64,000 bases of DNA from Sphingopyxis yananensis (GTDB lineage: Bacteria > Pseudomonadota > Alphaproteobacteria > Sphingomonadales > Sphingomonadaceae), in NCBI RefSeq assembly GCF_020687785.1, contig NZ_JAJEWI010000005.1, forward strand, positions 186,001 to 250,000, written 5' to 3'. Position 1 is the first letter of the stretch, and every line of letters starts with the position of its first letter. Below the pieces are notes generated by a model that saw nothing but the letters and a program-made list of their open reading frames with translations, searched no databases and was not told the DNA's origin. The translations under genes and the position numbers were made by a program. This document shows positions 45,101-54,203 of the stretch, in pieces.

Positions 45101-45619
45101 TCATTGGCCAAGCGGCTTGGCGTCTGTGGGCTTTTTTTCGCCCAAAAAGATCGCGCGCGCAACCAGCAAAACCACGCCGATGGAAATACAGGCATCGGCG
45201 ATATTGAAGATCATGAAGGGACGGAAAGCCCCAAAGTGCAAATCGGCAAAGTCCACGACATAGCCAAAGCGGACGCGGTCGATGATATTGCCGAGCGCCC
45301 CGCCGAGGATGAGGGACAAAGCGATGACGTCGCCTTTCTTCTCTTCCTTGGTCATCCAATAGGCGACGGCGGCGGCGACAAGGCCAGTGACGCCGACCAA
45401 AGTCCAGCGGGTGGTGTCGGTGCAATTGGCGAACATCGACAAGGAAATGCCGCAGTTTTCAGCCCATGTGAGGTTGAAGATCGGCAATATTTCGATGAAT
45501 CCGCGCTGTTCCAAAGCCAAAGGCGAAATGATGATCCATTTCGTCAGCTGGTCCAGCACGAAGGCCAAAAGCGCAAAGGCCAAGCCCGTGCGGAAAGTGG
45601 ATGGGGCGGCGTTGCTCAT
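45101..45619 (-). CDS. lspA: Lipoprotein signal peptidase II
   Basis: A 172-aa inner-membrane aspartic protease with four helices that cleaves the signal peptide of diacylated prolipoproteins. The catalytic aspartates lie in GGALGNIIDRVRFGYVVDF and FNIADACISIG; the NLTWAENCGISLS stretch corresponds to the conserved NxGxxF region, with a cysteine in it. Its ATG overlaps the ileS stop by 4 bp, the classic ileS-lspA arrangement. Confidence 0.95.
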   Translation of the reverse strand: MSNAAPSTFRTGLAFALLAFVLDQLTKWIIISPLALEQRGFIEILPIFNLTWAENCGISLSMFANCTDTTRWTLVGVTGLVAAAVAYWMTKEEKKGDVIALSLILGGALGNIIDRVRFGYVVDFADLHFGAFRPFMIFNIADACISIGVVLLVARAIFLGEKKPTDAKPLGQ

Positions 45620-48570
45620 GCGGTTTTTAATACAGTGTCGCAGCGATTGCACAAGTCGCCATCACTTTCCACTTCGGGAAGGTGACGCCAGCAGCGGCCA
45701 CATTTATGGTTTTCGGTGCGGGTGACGGCGAGTTCATCGCCTTCGCGGGCCACGGAAACGATGAACACCTCTTCCAACGCCGCCACATCGAGCGCGGGGT
45801 TGGGAATGGTGATTTCGGCTTCGAGGCTAGAGCGAATGGTTTTTTCGCGGCGGAAGGGTTCGATGGCGTTGGTGACGCTGACGCGTTGTTCGCGCACCAT
45901 GGTCCATTTTTCGGCCAGAGCGGTGTCCGCTGCGGCGGTGATTTCGGGCCATTCCAGCAGGTGAACGCTGGTCGCTTCGGGGTAACGGGTGCCCCACACT
46001 TCTTCTGCCGTAAAGACCAGAACCGGTGCGGCATAGCGGACAAGGGCTTGGAACATGGTGTCCAAAACCGTGCGGTAAGCGCGGCGGGTGTCGGTGCCCA
46101 GCGGCGCGGCGGGGCCGAGGTCGCAATAGAGCACGTCTTTGCGGATGTCGAAATAGAAGGCGGACAGATCTTCGTTGCAGAAATCGGCCAAAAGGCGCGT
46201 GTAGCTGTTGAAGTCATAATCATCGACGGCCTTGGACAATTTCTTGTCCAGATCGGCCAGCAGGCCGAGCATATAGCGCTCGAGTTCCGGCATGGCCGCG
46301 ACATCGGTGATGCGTTCTTCTTCGCTGAAGCCGTCGAGTGCGCCGAGCAAATAGCGGAAGGTGTTGCGCAGCTTACGATATTGATCGGCGACGCCAGCGA
46401 GGATTTCCTTGCCGATGCGGTGGTCTTCGGTGAAGTCGACGCTGAGCGCCCAGAGGCGCAAAATGTCCGCGCCATAATCGCGCATCAGGTCGATGGGGCT
46501 GATCGTGTTGCCCAGCGACTTGGACATTTTAAAGCCCTTGGCGTCCATGGTGAAGCCGTGGGTGAGCACGGCTTTATAGGGCGCTTGGCCGCGCGTGCCG
46601 CAGCTTTCGAGGAGCGAGCTTTGGAACCAGCCGCGATGCTGGTCGCTGCCTTCGAGATAGAGGTCGGCGACGTGGCTGCTTCCATCGCGGCGGACAAGGG
46701 CGGGCCAACGGCCGCTTTCCAGCACGAAGGCATGGGTTGAGCCGCTGTCGAACCAGACATCGAGAATGTCGACGATGCGTTCATAGTCCGCGATGTCATA
46801 TTGATCGCCGAGATATTCTTGGGCGCGTTCGTCGGACCATGCGTCCACGCCTTGCTGCGCCACCGCCGTAATGATGCGGGCGTTAACGGCGGGGTCGTTC
46901 AGATATTGGCCGGTTTTGCGGTCCACGAACAGGGTGATGGGCACACCCCATGCGCGTTGGCGCGACAATACCCAGTCTGGGCGGCCTTCGACCATTGAGC
47001 CGATGCGGTTGCGGCCTTTTTCTGGGACGAAGCGCGTTTCGGCAATGGCTTGCAGGGCGGCTTGGCGCAAGGTGGGCGCGTCGCACAGATTTTCTTCGGC
47101 GGGGTTGAGCGCACCGCCTTCGCCTTCCCAGCGGCGCTCGAAGCGATCCTTGGGGGAGATGTGCGTCATCACCTTGTCCATCGGCACAAACCATTGCGGG
47201 GTGCAGCGGAAGATAACCTTGGCCTTGGAGCGCCAGCTGTGCGGATAGCTGTGGGCATAGTCGGCGGAGGCCGCGAGCAGCGCGCCGGTTGCGGTGAGGT
47301 CCGAGCAAATCGGGCCGTCAGGCGCGTTGAATTTCGGGTTGATGACCGACATGCGGCGCTCGTCATGGGCGCCGAGCCACAGCCAATCGTCGCGGTAGCG
47401 GCCATCGTTCATCACCGCAAATTGCGGTTCGATGCCATTGGCTTTGCATAGGTCGAAGTCATCTTCGCCGTGATCGGGGGCCATGTGGACAAGGCCGGTG
47501 CCGCTGTCGGTGGTGACGAAATCGCCAGCCAGCAGCGGACGCGGGCGGGCGTAGAAATCGCCCAGCGCGTGCATTGGGTGGCGGGCGATGGTGCCAGCGA
47601 GGTCTGCGCCTTTGAAGGTCGCAACGACTTCGAATCCGATCTTCGCGTTGGTGACTTGTTCCTTAGCGGCATATGCCTTGGTAAGGCGCGTCACGAAGTC
47701 GCCTGCCAGCGCTTCCGCTACAATGAATTGCTTATTCTGTAGTGAGGCTGGCAGTGGCGAGTTGCTTTGCTCCGCCAGACGAATGCAAGCGTAGTCGACA
47801 TCTGGGCCATAAGCCAAGGCTTGGTTGACGGGGATGGTCCACGGGGTGGTGGTCCAGATAACGGCATAAGCGCCGACGAGTTCCGCGACGGCGCTTTGCG
47901 TGATTTCGAAGGCTACGTCGATTTGGGTGGACGTGATATTTTCATATTCGACTTCGGCTTCGGCCAGCGCCGTTTTTTCAACTGGCGACCACATCACGGG
48001 CTTGGCACCGCGATAGAGCATGTTGTTTTCGGCGAACTTGAGCAGTTCTGCGACGATGGTGGATTCGGCGGCGAAATCCATGGTGAGATAGGGATTTTCC
48101 CAATCACCGCCGATGCCGAGGCGTTTTAATTGTTCGCGCTGGGTGTCGACCCAACCGCGCGCATAGGCGCGGCATTCGGCGCGGAATTCCTCGACGGGGA
48201 CTTCGTCCTTATTCTTCTTTTTCTTGCGGTAAAGTTCTTCGACTTTCCACTCGATGGGGAGGCCGTGGCAGTCCCAACCGGGGACATAAGGCGCGTCCTT
48301 GCCCTTGAGCGTTTGGGTGCGGATGACCATATCCTTGAGGATGTGGTTCAGCGCGTGGCCGATATGCATATCGCCATTCGCATAGGGCGGACCATCATGC
48401 AGAATGAATTGGCGGCGGCCTGCGCGGGCGGCACGGATCTGCTTTTCCAGATCTTGCTCGGCCCATTTGGCCAAAATTTTGGGTTCCTTCGCGGGCAATC
48501 CGGCCTTCATAGGGAAGTCCGTCTTGGGAAGGAAAACAGTATCGCGATAGTCGGGCGCAGTGTCGGTCAT
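45616..48570 (-). CDS. ileS: Isoleucyl-tRNA synthetase
   Basis: A 984-aa class I synthetase. HIGH motif in PPYANGDMHIGHALNH (about residue 70), a long CP1 editing domain, KMSKS in GFKMSKSLGNTISP (about 640), and a C-terminal zinc ribbon (CGRCWRHLPEV ... CNRCDTVL), characteristic of the bacterial type sensitive to mupirocin. Complete, and at the normal length. Coupled to lspA downstream and 67 bp after ribF. Confidence 0.97.
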   Translation of the reverse strand: MTDTAPDYRDTVFLPKTDFPMKAGLPAKEPKILAKWAEQDLEKQIRAARAGRRQFILHDGPPYANGDMHIGHALNHILKDMVIRTQTLKGKDAPYVPGWDCHGLPIEWKVEELYRKKKKNKDEVPVEEFRAECRAYARGWVDTQREQLKRLGIGGDWENPYLTMDFAAESTIVAELLKFAENNMLYRGAKPVMWSPVEKTALAEAEVEYENITSTQIDVAFEITQSAVAELVGAYAVIWTTTPWTIPVNQALAYGPDVDYACIRLAEQSNSPLPASLQNKQFIVAEALAGDFVTRLTKAYAAKEQVTNAKIGFEVVATFKGADLAGTIARHPMHALGDFYARPRPLLAGDFVTTDSGTGLVHMAPDHGEDDFDLCKANGIEPQFAVMNDGRYRDDWLWLGAHDERRMSVINPKFNAPDGPICSDLTATGALLAASADYAHSYPHSWRSKAKVIFRCTPQWFVPMDKVMTHISPKDRFERRWEGEGGALNPAEENLCDAPTLRQAALQAIAETRFVPEKGRNRIGSMVEGRPDWVLSRQRAWGVPITLFVDRKTGQYLNDPAVNARIITAVAQQGVDAWSDERAQEYLGDQYDIADYERIVDILDVWFDSGSTHAFVLESGRWPALVRRDGSSHVADLYLEGSDQHRGWFQSSLLESCGTRGQAPYKAVLTHGFTMDAKGFKMSKSLGNTISPIDLMRDYGADILRLWALSVDFTEDHRIGKEILAGVADQYRKLRNTFRYLLGALDGFSEEERITDVAAMPELERYMLGLLADLDKKLSKAVDDYDFNSYTRLLADFCNEDLSAFYFDIRKDVLYCDLGPAAPLGTDTRRAYRTVLDTMFQALVRYAAPVLVFTAEEVWGTRYPEATSVHLLEWPEITAAADTALAEKWTMVREQRVSVTNAIEPFRREKTIRSSLEAEITIPNPALDVAALEEVFIVSVAREGDELAVTRTENHKCGRCWRHLPEVESDGDLCNRCDTVLKTA

Positions 48571-48637
48571 GCTGCGCGCTTAACGCAGTTTTGCGCCCGA
48601 ACCAAGCATGGGATGCGCCAAAAGATCGGTTTTTGGT

Positions 48638-49567
48638 TTAAAGTGACGCCAGTAAGCTGCGGGCTTGATCGCAATCGGCGGCGATTTGGTCGATCAGCGC
48701 GTCCATGGAGTCAAATTTGGCCTCGCCGCGCAGGAAGTGGCGGAATTCGACGTCCACGCTTTGGCCGTATAAATCTTCGGCGAGATCAAAGAAATGCGGT
48801 TCTAGCAATTCCTTGGGTGGGTCAAAGCTGGGGCGGATGCCGATATTGGCTGCGCCTTTTAGGACACGCCCATCAGCGAGGCGGCCTGTGATGGCGTAAA
48901 TGCCGTAAAGCGGGCGCACATAATTGCCCATATCGACATTGGCGGTGGGGAAGCCCAGTTTTCGGCCATTTTTATCACCATGTTGGACGGTGCCGCGCAC
49001 CGTGAAGGGGCGGGTGAGCAAGCGGGCGGCGGTGGCGCAGTCGCCCGCGCGCAAAGCGTCGCGGATGCGGCTGGAGGAGATCACTTCGTCACTATCGTCC
49101 ACAGGGGCAACCATTTCGGTGAAGAAGCCGTGGCGGCGGGCATGGTCCGCAAGGGTGACGACATCGCCGCTGCGGCCCCGACCGAAGACAAAATCTGCGC
49201 CCGTGACAACGCCTGCCGCGCCATAGCGGGCGAGCAGCAATTGGGTGATGAAATCTTCGGCGCTGGTGGCGGCCAATTGCGCGTCAAAGGGCAGGACGAG
49301 CATAGCGTCTGCGCCCAAAGCGGCCAGATAATCTTGGCGTTGATCCAAGCTGGTGAGGCGGAAAGGTTCCGCATCGGGTTTGAAATGGCGGACGGGGTGC
49401 GGGTCGAAGGTGGCGACAATGGCCGGACGCCCTTCGTCGCGGGCGTGGCGCACGGCGCGCCCGATCACCGCTTGATGGCCGCCGTGCACGCCGTCAAAAT
49501 TGCCAAGAGCGATGACCGCACCGCGCAGATCATCGGGGATGGGGAGATGCCCGTCGAGGCGAATCAT
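48638..49567 (-). CDS. ribF: Bifunctional riboflavin kinase/FAD synthetase
   Basis: A 309-aa enzyme that makes FMN and FAD from riboflavin. The N-terminal nucleotidyltransferase has the GNFDGVHGGHQAVIG motif and ISSSRIRDALRAGD; the C-terminal kinase has GRKLGFPTANVDMGNYVRPLYGIYAI and the GIRPSFD segment. I chose the ATG at 49567 (GGAAAG upstream) over a start 26 codons earlier. Gene order ribF-ileS-lspA is widespread in bacteria. Confidence 0.95.
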   Translation of the reverse strand: MIRLDGHLPIPDDLRGAVIALGNFDGVHGGHQAVIGRAVRHARDEGRPAIVATFDPHPVRHFKPDAEPFRLTSLDQRQDYLAALGADAMLVLPFDAQLAATSAEDFITQLLLARYGAAGVVTGADFVFGRGRSGDVVTLADHARRHGFFTEMVAPVDDSDEVISSSRIRDALRAGDCATAARLLTRPFTVRGTVQHGDKNGRKLGFPTANVDMGNYVRPLYGIYAITGRLADGRVLKGAANIGIRPSFDPPKELLEPHFFDLAEDLYGQSVDVEFRHFLRGEAKFDSMDALIDQIAADCDQARSLLASL

Positions 49568-49613
49568 GGGGCCGAACTTTCCAATGGCAGGAAATAAGGG
49601 GGTGCTGATTGCA

Positions 49614-50105
49614 TTAGCCCTGCCGCGTGAAGGTGACAAAATCAAAGGCCGGACGGGGGCCGTCGGCGGGGTGAGAAACGCGCGCGCTTTCGCGCCACAT
49701 GGCAGGGTCGGGGTAAGCGATGCTGGCGTCGCCTTGGGGCGACAAATGCACTTCGGTCAGTTCGATGCGGGTCGCGAGTGGCAGGAAGAGTTGGTAAACT
49801 TCTGCTCCGCCAATGACCATGACATGCGGGCTGTTGGCGCTTTTTAACGCTTGTTCGACGCTGTGGACGGGTTCGGCCCCTTCGTCTTCCCAATCCAGAT
49901 TATGAGTCAGGACAATATGCCGCCGCCCTTCGAGCACTGCGGGCAGGCTGTCGAAGGTTTTGCGCCCCATGATCATGGGGCGATTCATCGTCAATTGTTT
50001 GAACCGGCGCAAATCAGCCGGCAGATGCCACGGCATTTTGCCATGCGCGCCAATCACACCATTGTCAGCACGGGCCAAAATCAGCGTGATATCCGGTCGG
50101 TTCAT
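49614..50105 (-). CDS. folA: Dihydrofolate reductase
   Basis: A 163-aa NADPH-dependent enzyme that regenerates tetrahydrofolate. The active-site acid lies in GKMPWHLPADLRRFK, the cofactor loop in IMGRKTFDSLP, and the C-terminal half has MVIGGAEVYQLFLPLATRIELTEV. It is trimethoprim-type chromosomal DHFR. No thyA is adjacent; it sits between purK and ribF. Confidence 0.95.
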   Translation of the reverse strand: MNRPDITLILARADNGVIGAHGKMPWHLPADLRRFKQLTMNRPMIMGRKTFDSLPAVLEGRRHIVLTHNLDWEDEGAEPVHSVEQALKSANSPHVMVIGGAEVYQLFLPLATRIELTEVHLSPQGDASIAYPDPAMWRESARVSHPADGPRPAFDFVTFTRQG

Positions 50106-50144
50106 ATGGCATCCCCCAAGGAAGAATTATGTATTATCGCTGTA

Positions 50145-51224
50145 TCAGTCAGCGCCCTGATCATCGCCGACCCATGTGACATGCCCCAGCTTGCGACCAT
50201 CGCGCACTTGGCTTTTGCCATAATGGTGAACATGAGCAACGGACTTTTCCAAAAGTTCGGGGATGGCGTATATTTGATCACCAATCAGATTGTTCATCCG
50301 CACGGGCAGAATCGGCACGCTGGTGTCGCCCAGCGGCAAGCCGGCAATGGCGCGGATATGGTTTTCAAACTGGCTGGTGCGCGCCCCTTCGATGGTCCAA
50401 TGGCCGCTGTTGTGCACGCGGGGGGCCATTTCGTTGAATATGGGACCGCTGGATGTGGCGAAAAATTCGCCGGTTAGCACGCCGACATAATCCAGACCCT
50501 CGGCCACTTCGGCCATCATGGCGCGGGCGGCGGGTTGTTGGTCGATGACAATGGCGGGCGGCGGCAGGGTGGAGGTCGCGAGGATGCCGTCTTGGTGGAC
50601 ATTCAGGCTGCTGTCCCAGAAGCGCATTTCGCCGTCTTGGCCGCGCACCATGATGACGCTAAATTCATGATCGAAAGATACAAAGCCTTCGAGAATGGCG
50701 GATTGTTTGCCAATGGCGGCCCATGCGGCGTCGGCATCATCGGGCGATTGTAGGCGGAACTGGCCCTTGCCATCATAGCCCATGCGGTTGGTCTTGAGGA
50801 TGGCGGGGGTGCCGATTTGGGCAATCGCTTCGTCCAGCGCGGCGCGGTTGGGGACGGCGGCGAAGGGAGCCGTACGGCCCCCCATGTCGGCGACGAAATG
50901 TTTTTCGGCCAAACGGTCTTGCGCGATTTCCAAGGCGCGGGCACCGGGGTGAACCGCGACATGGCCGGACAGGAAACGGATGGTGTCGACGGGAACATTT
51001 TCAAATTCCAGCGTGACGACGTCGCATTTGGAGGCGAAGCCCGCGAGGCGTTGTTCATCGTCCCATGCGGCGCGGGTGTGATGGGCCGCGACATGGGCCG
51101 CCACCGATTCGGCGTCGGGAGCATAAATATGGATTTGATAGCCCAATTGCGCGGCGGGGATCGCCAACATGCGGCCCAATTGGCCGCCGCCCAAAATTCC
51201 GATGGTCGATCCGGCAGGGAGCAT
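50145..51224 (-). CDS. purK: 5-(carboxyamino)imidazole ribonucleotide synthase
   Basis: A 359-aa ATP-grasp enzyme that carboxylates AIR using bicarbonate. IGILGGGQLGRMLAIPAAQLGYQ is the N-terminal nucleotide motif; KTNRMGYDGKGQF and the FFATSSGPIFNEMAPRVHNSGHWTIEGA metal/ATP site are intact. Starts 5 bp after the purE stop; 23 upstream in-frame residues overlap purE and are rejected. Confidence 0.96.
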   Translation of the reverse strand: MLPAGSTIGILGGGQLGRMLAIPAAQLGYQIHIYAPDAESVAAHVAAHHTRAAWDDEQRLAGFASKCDVVTLEFENVPVDTIRFLSGHVAVHPGARALEIAQDRLAEKHFVADMGGRTAPFAAVPNRAALDEAIAQIGTPAILKTNRMGYDGKGQFRLQSPDDADAAWAAIGKQSAILEGFVSFDHEFSVIMVRGQDGEMRFWDSSLNVHQDGILATSTLPPPAIVIDQQPAARAMMAEVAEGLDYVGVLTGEFFATSSGPIFNEMAPRVHNSGHWTIEGARTSQFENHIRAIAGLPLGDTSVPILPVRMNNLIGDQIYAIPELLEKSVAHVHHYGKSQVRDGRKLGHVTWVGDDQGAD

Positions 51225-51229
51225 GATGT

Positions 51230-51736
51230 TCAGCCTTCGATTGCAGCGCGGGTGGGGATGACGGCGACGCTGTCGCTTTGCGCGCTGCGCCATGCGTTGA
51301 GATGGTCAGCAATAGCGGGATTTTCATTGGCCAACATGGCGGCGGCGAAGAGGCCAGCGTTTTTCGCGCCGGCTTTGCCAATCGCAAAGGTGGCGACGGG
51401 GACGCCGCCGGGCATTTGCACAATGGAATAGAGGCTGTCGACACCGCTGAGGGTCGAGGTTTGTACCGGTACGCCCAGCACCGGAAGCCGTGTCATGGAC
51501 GCCACCATGCCGGGGAGATGGGCCGCGCCGCCTGCGCCTGCGATGATGGTTTTTAGGCCGCGATCCGCCGCCGTTTTGGCATATTCGACCAAGCGGTCGG
51601 GGGTGCGGTGAGCAGAAACAATGCGCACTTCATGGGGAATGCCAAATAGTTCGAGAATCTGAACCGCATGCTCCATGGTCGGCATATCGGATTGGCTGCC
51701 CATGATGACGCCGACGAGCGGTGCGTTGGCTTGCAT
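51230..51736 (-). CDS. purE: 5-(carboxyamino)imidazole ribonucleotide mutase
   Basis: A 168-aa class I PurE that moves the carboxyl group from N5 to C4 of the imidazole. [45 protein letters not shown] and [29 protein letters not shown] are all complete. It is the first gene of the minus-strand purE-purK-folA-ribF-ileS-lspA run. Confidence 0.97.
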   Translation of the reverse strand: MQANAPLVGVIMGSQSDMPTMEHAVQILELFGIPHEVRIVSAHRTPDRLVEYAKTAADRGLKTIIAGAGGAAHLPGMVASMTRLPVLGVPVQTSTLSGVDSLYSIVQMPGGVPVATFAIGKAGAKNAGLFAAAMLANENPAIADHLNAWRSAQSDSVAVIPTRAAIEG

Positions 51737-51945
51737 ATTGACCTGTACCCCTGATGATCTGACGATTCACACCGCCGGTGATGATCGTCCCCCCCTAGCG
51801 ATTCGTGGGCGCGCGGGCAATGTTGGGAAGTGGTTGGATAAAATACAGCCAAAATGAACCGCAAATGGGTTAATTTACCCCTTGCTAGGAAGTGGGGTGG
51901 TAATGGCATAAGGGGTGTCATTAGGCAGCTGGGGGGCAAGATGTG

Positions 51946-52689
51946 ATGGGCGGCGTGACGCTGGACATGGAAAGGCGAGCGGGAGGCGAGCAAAATGCTG
52001 CGCCTGCGGCGGCCATCCCGATGAGCCAGCAGGAGGCGGGTGCCCCGAACGACATATTGATGATGCAGGAACCAGCGATTTTGGATGAGGCCGCATTAGG
52101 GGAGGCGGGGGTGTTGCAGGAACTGGCTGCGCTACGTCAGCTATGTTCACAGTTGCAACAGGAAAATGGAGCGCTGCGCGCCGCCATGGTGGAATTGGAA
52201 CGAGTGGCGCAGCGCGATACGTTGACGCCGCTGTACAATCGGCGTCATTTTTTATCCTGCATTAAAAAACAATTGGTTAAGCTGCAGCCGCACGAAGAAC
52301 GTGGGGCCGTGGTGTTTATGGATATGAACCAGTTGAAGGCCATTAATGACCGTTATGGTCATGCAGCCGGGGATTTTGCGTTGGTCGAAGTGGCGGCGCG
52401 GGTGGAAGCCCAATTGGGGACGGGGGATATGGCCGCACGCATTGGCGGCGATGAATTTGGTTTGTTGTTGGCGAGCGCGGACCGAGAGGATGCGCGGGCG
52501 CGGGTGCGATGCATTGAGGCGGCCTTGGCTGATTTGCCCGCGATGTTTGAGGGACAGGCTATTGGTCTGTCGGCCTGCTATGGTGTGGCGATGCTGCGCG
52601 GCGGGGAGAGCGGGGTTAGCATTTTGGCAGAGGCCGATCGGGATATGTATGTGTCGAAGCATATTGCGCGGGCCCATCAACGGCCGTGA
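51946..52689 (+). CDS. GGDEF domain diguanylate cyclase
   Basis: A 247-aa cytoplasmic protein. Residues 1-50 are low complexity, residues about 55-90 form a coiled coil (ELAALRQLCSQLQQENGALRAAMVELE) and residues 90-245 a GGDEF domain with DTLTPLYNRRHF, DMNQLKAINDRYGHAAGD and an intact active site ARIGGDEFGLLL. It should make c-di-GMP. The RxxD inhibitory site five residues before GGDEF is not present. The start is not certain: GTG at 51943, ATG at 51946 (after GGGGGG), and ATG at 51967 are in frame. No transmembrane or sensor domain is present. Confidence 0.88.
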   Translation: MGGVTLDMERRAGGEQNAAPAAAIPMSQQEAGAPNDILMMQEPAILDEAALGEAGVLQELAALRQLCSQLQQENGALRAAMVELERVAQRDTLTPLYNRRHFLSCIKKQLVKLQPHEERGAVVFMDMNQLKAINDRYGHAAGDFALVEVAARVEAQLGTGDMAARIGGDEFGLLLASADREDARARVRCIEAALADLPAMFEGQAIGLSACYGVAMLRGGESGVSILAEADRDMYVSKHIARAHQRP

Positions 52690-52810
52690 AATATGTCCGC
52701 TCTGGCGGATATTGGGGCTTTTGGGCCTGAGAATGTAAGCGATATTTCATAAATTTCCGTCAGTCTTTTGGTGCCCGCGCTGAATCTGGCGCGGTATTAG
52801 GAGGTGGTCT

Positions 52811-53161
52811 ATGCCTGTGCCTTGTGTCGATCATTATGCCGCGCCGCGCGGAGAATTGGGGTTCCGGCACGGGATGGCCGAGCCGATTCGCCGGCTACGG
52901 GCGCGTTTGGTGCGGATGAATCATCGGCAGATTCGGGCCGAGGCGGGGCACTTGCACCGCATAGCGGGGGAGCAGGGATTGGCTTTGCTGGCCTGTTTGG
53001 CGCAGCAGATGATCCGGCAATTGGGGCCAAATGAGGGAAGGGGCGTAGCCTTGGCTTATTTGGATGCCATGGTTGATGCTGCAGCAAGTCCAGATTTTGG
53101 GGTCTGTGATCGCCATGCTGACCATTGGTTGGCGTTGGTTGCGGTGCGATTGGGTGTGTAG
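52811..53161 (+). CDS. Small protein of unknown function with strong ribosome site
   Basis: A 116-aa, mostly helical protein rich in Arg, Ala and His (AEPIRRLRARLVRMNHRQIRAEAGHLHRIAGEQGLALLACLAQQMIRQL). AGGAGGTG upstream of the ATG at 52811 is among the best Shine-Dalgarno sequences in the window, which argues that it is expressed. No signal peptide or membrane helix. I do not recognise it. It follows the diguanylate cyclase by 120 bp on the same strand. Confidence 0.7.
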   Translation: MPVPCVDHYAAPRGELGFRHGMAEPIRRLRARLVRMNHRQIRAEAGHLHRIAGEQGLALLACLAQQMIRQLGPNEGRGVALAYLDAMVDAAASPDFGVCDRHADHWLALVAVRLGV

Positions 53162-53471
53162 CGGAACGGACCCTGATGATTCCGCGATGGCGGAAAAGTG
53201 AGCGCGGCGGGTCTGGCCTGTTCGCTTGCAAGCCTTGCGGCCTTTGGTCCAAATATTGGGTCGTAACATCTTTGTTTGATGCGAACATTGCAGGGTAATT
53301 ATGGTTTTGATCGATTTTTTCGATCTGTGTGATGTAGGCTTATGACGGGCCATATTGGAATAATGGTCTTATATTAGCAGTCTAACCACGACGACCGCCA
53401 TAAGAGCGGTTGTGCTTGCCCTGCGGCGCGGTGCGCGTCAGATTAGGGTATTGAGCGGAAAGGAATTTTAC
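53162..53471 (+). other. 310-bp gap upstream of dps
   Basis: No gene is seen. The palindrome GATCGA-TTTTT-TCGATC at 53309-53325 could be an operator or a weak terminator. The region from 53260 to 53385 is AT-rich and likely contains the dps promoter; I could not identify a clear OxyR or Fur site. Confidence 0.45.
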
Positions 53472-53933
53472 ATGGCCCATGATGAAGGCAAGAATGAATA
53501 TTCGGTGGTGGATGCGCTGAATGCGGTGTTGGCGGATAGCTATGCCTTGTTTTTGAAGACCAAAAACTATCATTGGCATGTATCGGGCCCGCGTTTTCGG
53601 GATTTGCACTTGTTGTTCGATGAGCAGGCCTTGCAGATTATGGCCAGCACCGACTTGATCGCGGAACGGGTCCGCAAAAATAGCGCGGCGACGCTGCGTT
53701 CCATTGGCGATATTGCCCGCCGTCAGACGATTAAAGATGATGATGCCGCCAATGTGACCGCTGAGGCTATGGTGCGCAATTTGGCTGCCGATAACCGTGT
53801 TTTGGTTGAGCAGCTGCGAGTCGCCAAGGCGGCGGCGGAAGCGCAGGGTGATATTGCGACCAGCGGTCTGGTCGATGGCTGGGTGGATGAAGCCGAGCAG
53901 CGTATCTGGTTTTTGGAAGCCACCGCAGCATGA
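53472..53933 (+). CDS. dps: Dps family DNA-binding ferritin
   Basis: A 153-aa four-helix protein forming dodecamers that oxidise iron with peroxide and protect DNA. The intersubunit ferroxidase residues are in KNYHWHVSGPRFRDLHLLFDEQ (His, His, Asp) and the EQALQIMASTDLIAERVR helix; the terminal DEAEQRIWFLEA is typical. AAAGGAA before the ATG at 53472 fixes the start. The short N-terminus (HDEGKNEY) lacks the lysine-rich tail of E. coli Dps, so direct DNA binding may be weaker. Confidence 0.93.
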   Translation: MAHDEGKNEYSVVDALNAVLADSYALFLKTKNYHWHVSGPRFRDLHLLFDEQALQIMASTDLIAERVRKNSAATLRSIGDIARRQTIKDDDAANVTAEAMVRNLAADNRVLVEQLRVAKAAAEAQGDIATSGLVDGWVDEAEQRIWFLEATAA

Positions 53934-54016
53934 TGGCCACGGCCTTGCCAGTTTGGGTGATCAAGCGGAATCGCGCATCGCGGATCTGATAGGCGACCCC
54001 GTGCGGGTGGAACCAT

Positions 54017-54058
54017 GATAAAAAAGGGCGACGGGTTTTCCGGTCGCCCTTTTTTATC
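54017..54058. terminator. Terminator after dps
   Basis: GATAAAAAAGGGCGAC and GTCGCCCTTTTTTATC form a perfect 16-bp stem around GGGTTTTCCG. The internal A and T runs make it usable in both directions. Confidence 0.93.
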
Positions 54059-54150
54059 ATCTGAAAATGGTCGAAATGATCGAAATGATCGATATTTAGC
54101 AGTCCAGCGCCATGGGGGTGCGTTGCTGGAAAGAGGCTGGAAATAAAGCG

Positions 54151-54201
54151 TAAAAAAAATGGAGCCGCTAAGCGGCCCCATCTTTTAAGCCCTATTGGGC
54201 T
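54151..54201 (-). terminator. Terminator of the cold-shock protein gene
   Basis: On the minus strand a small AGCCC-AATA-GGGCT hairpin (54188-54201) is followed by a stem of GGGGCCGCT / AGCGGCTCC with one mismatch (54161-54179) and then T8. Confidence 0.85.
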
Positions 54202-54203
54202 GA

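Noticed and set aside
52809-53288. Minus-strand ORF of 159 codons
   Set aside because: The plus-strand gene at 52811 has a near-perfect ribosome site; the antisense frame is Pro/Arg-rich shadow sequence.
53309-53325. GATCGA-TTTTT-TCGATC as an OxyR or Fur site before dps
   Set aside because: It lacks the spacing and bases of either known consensus; kept only as an unnamed inverted repeat.
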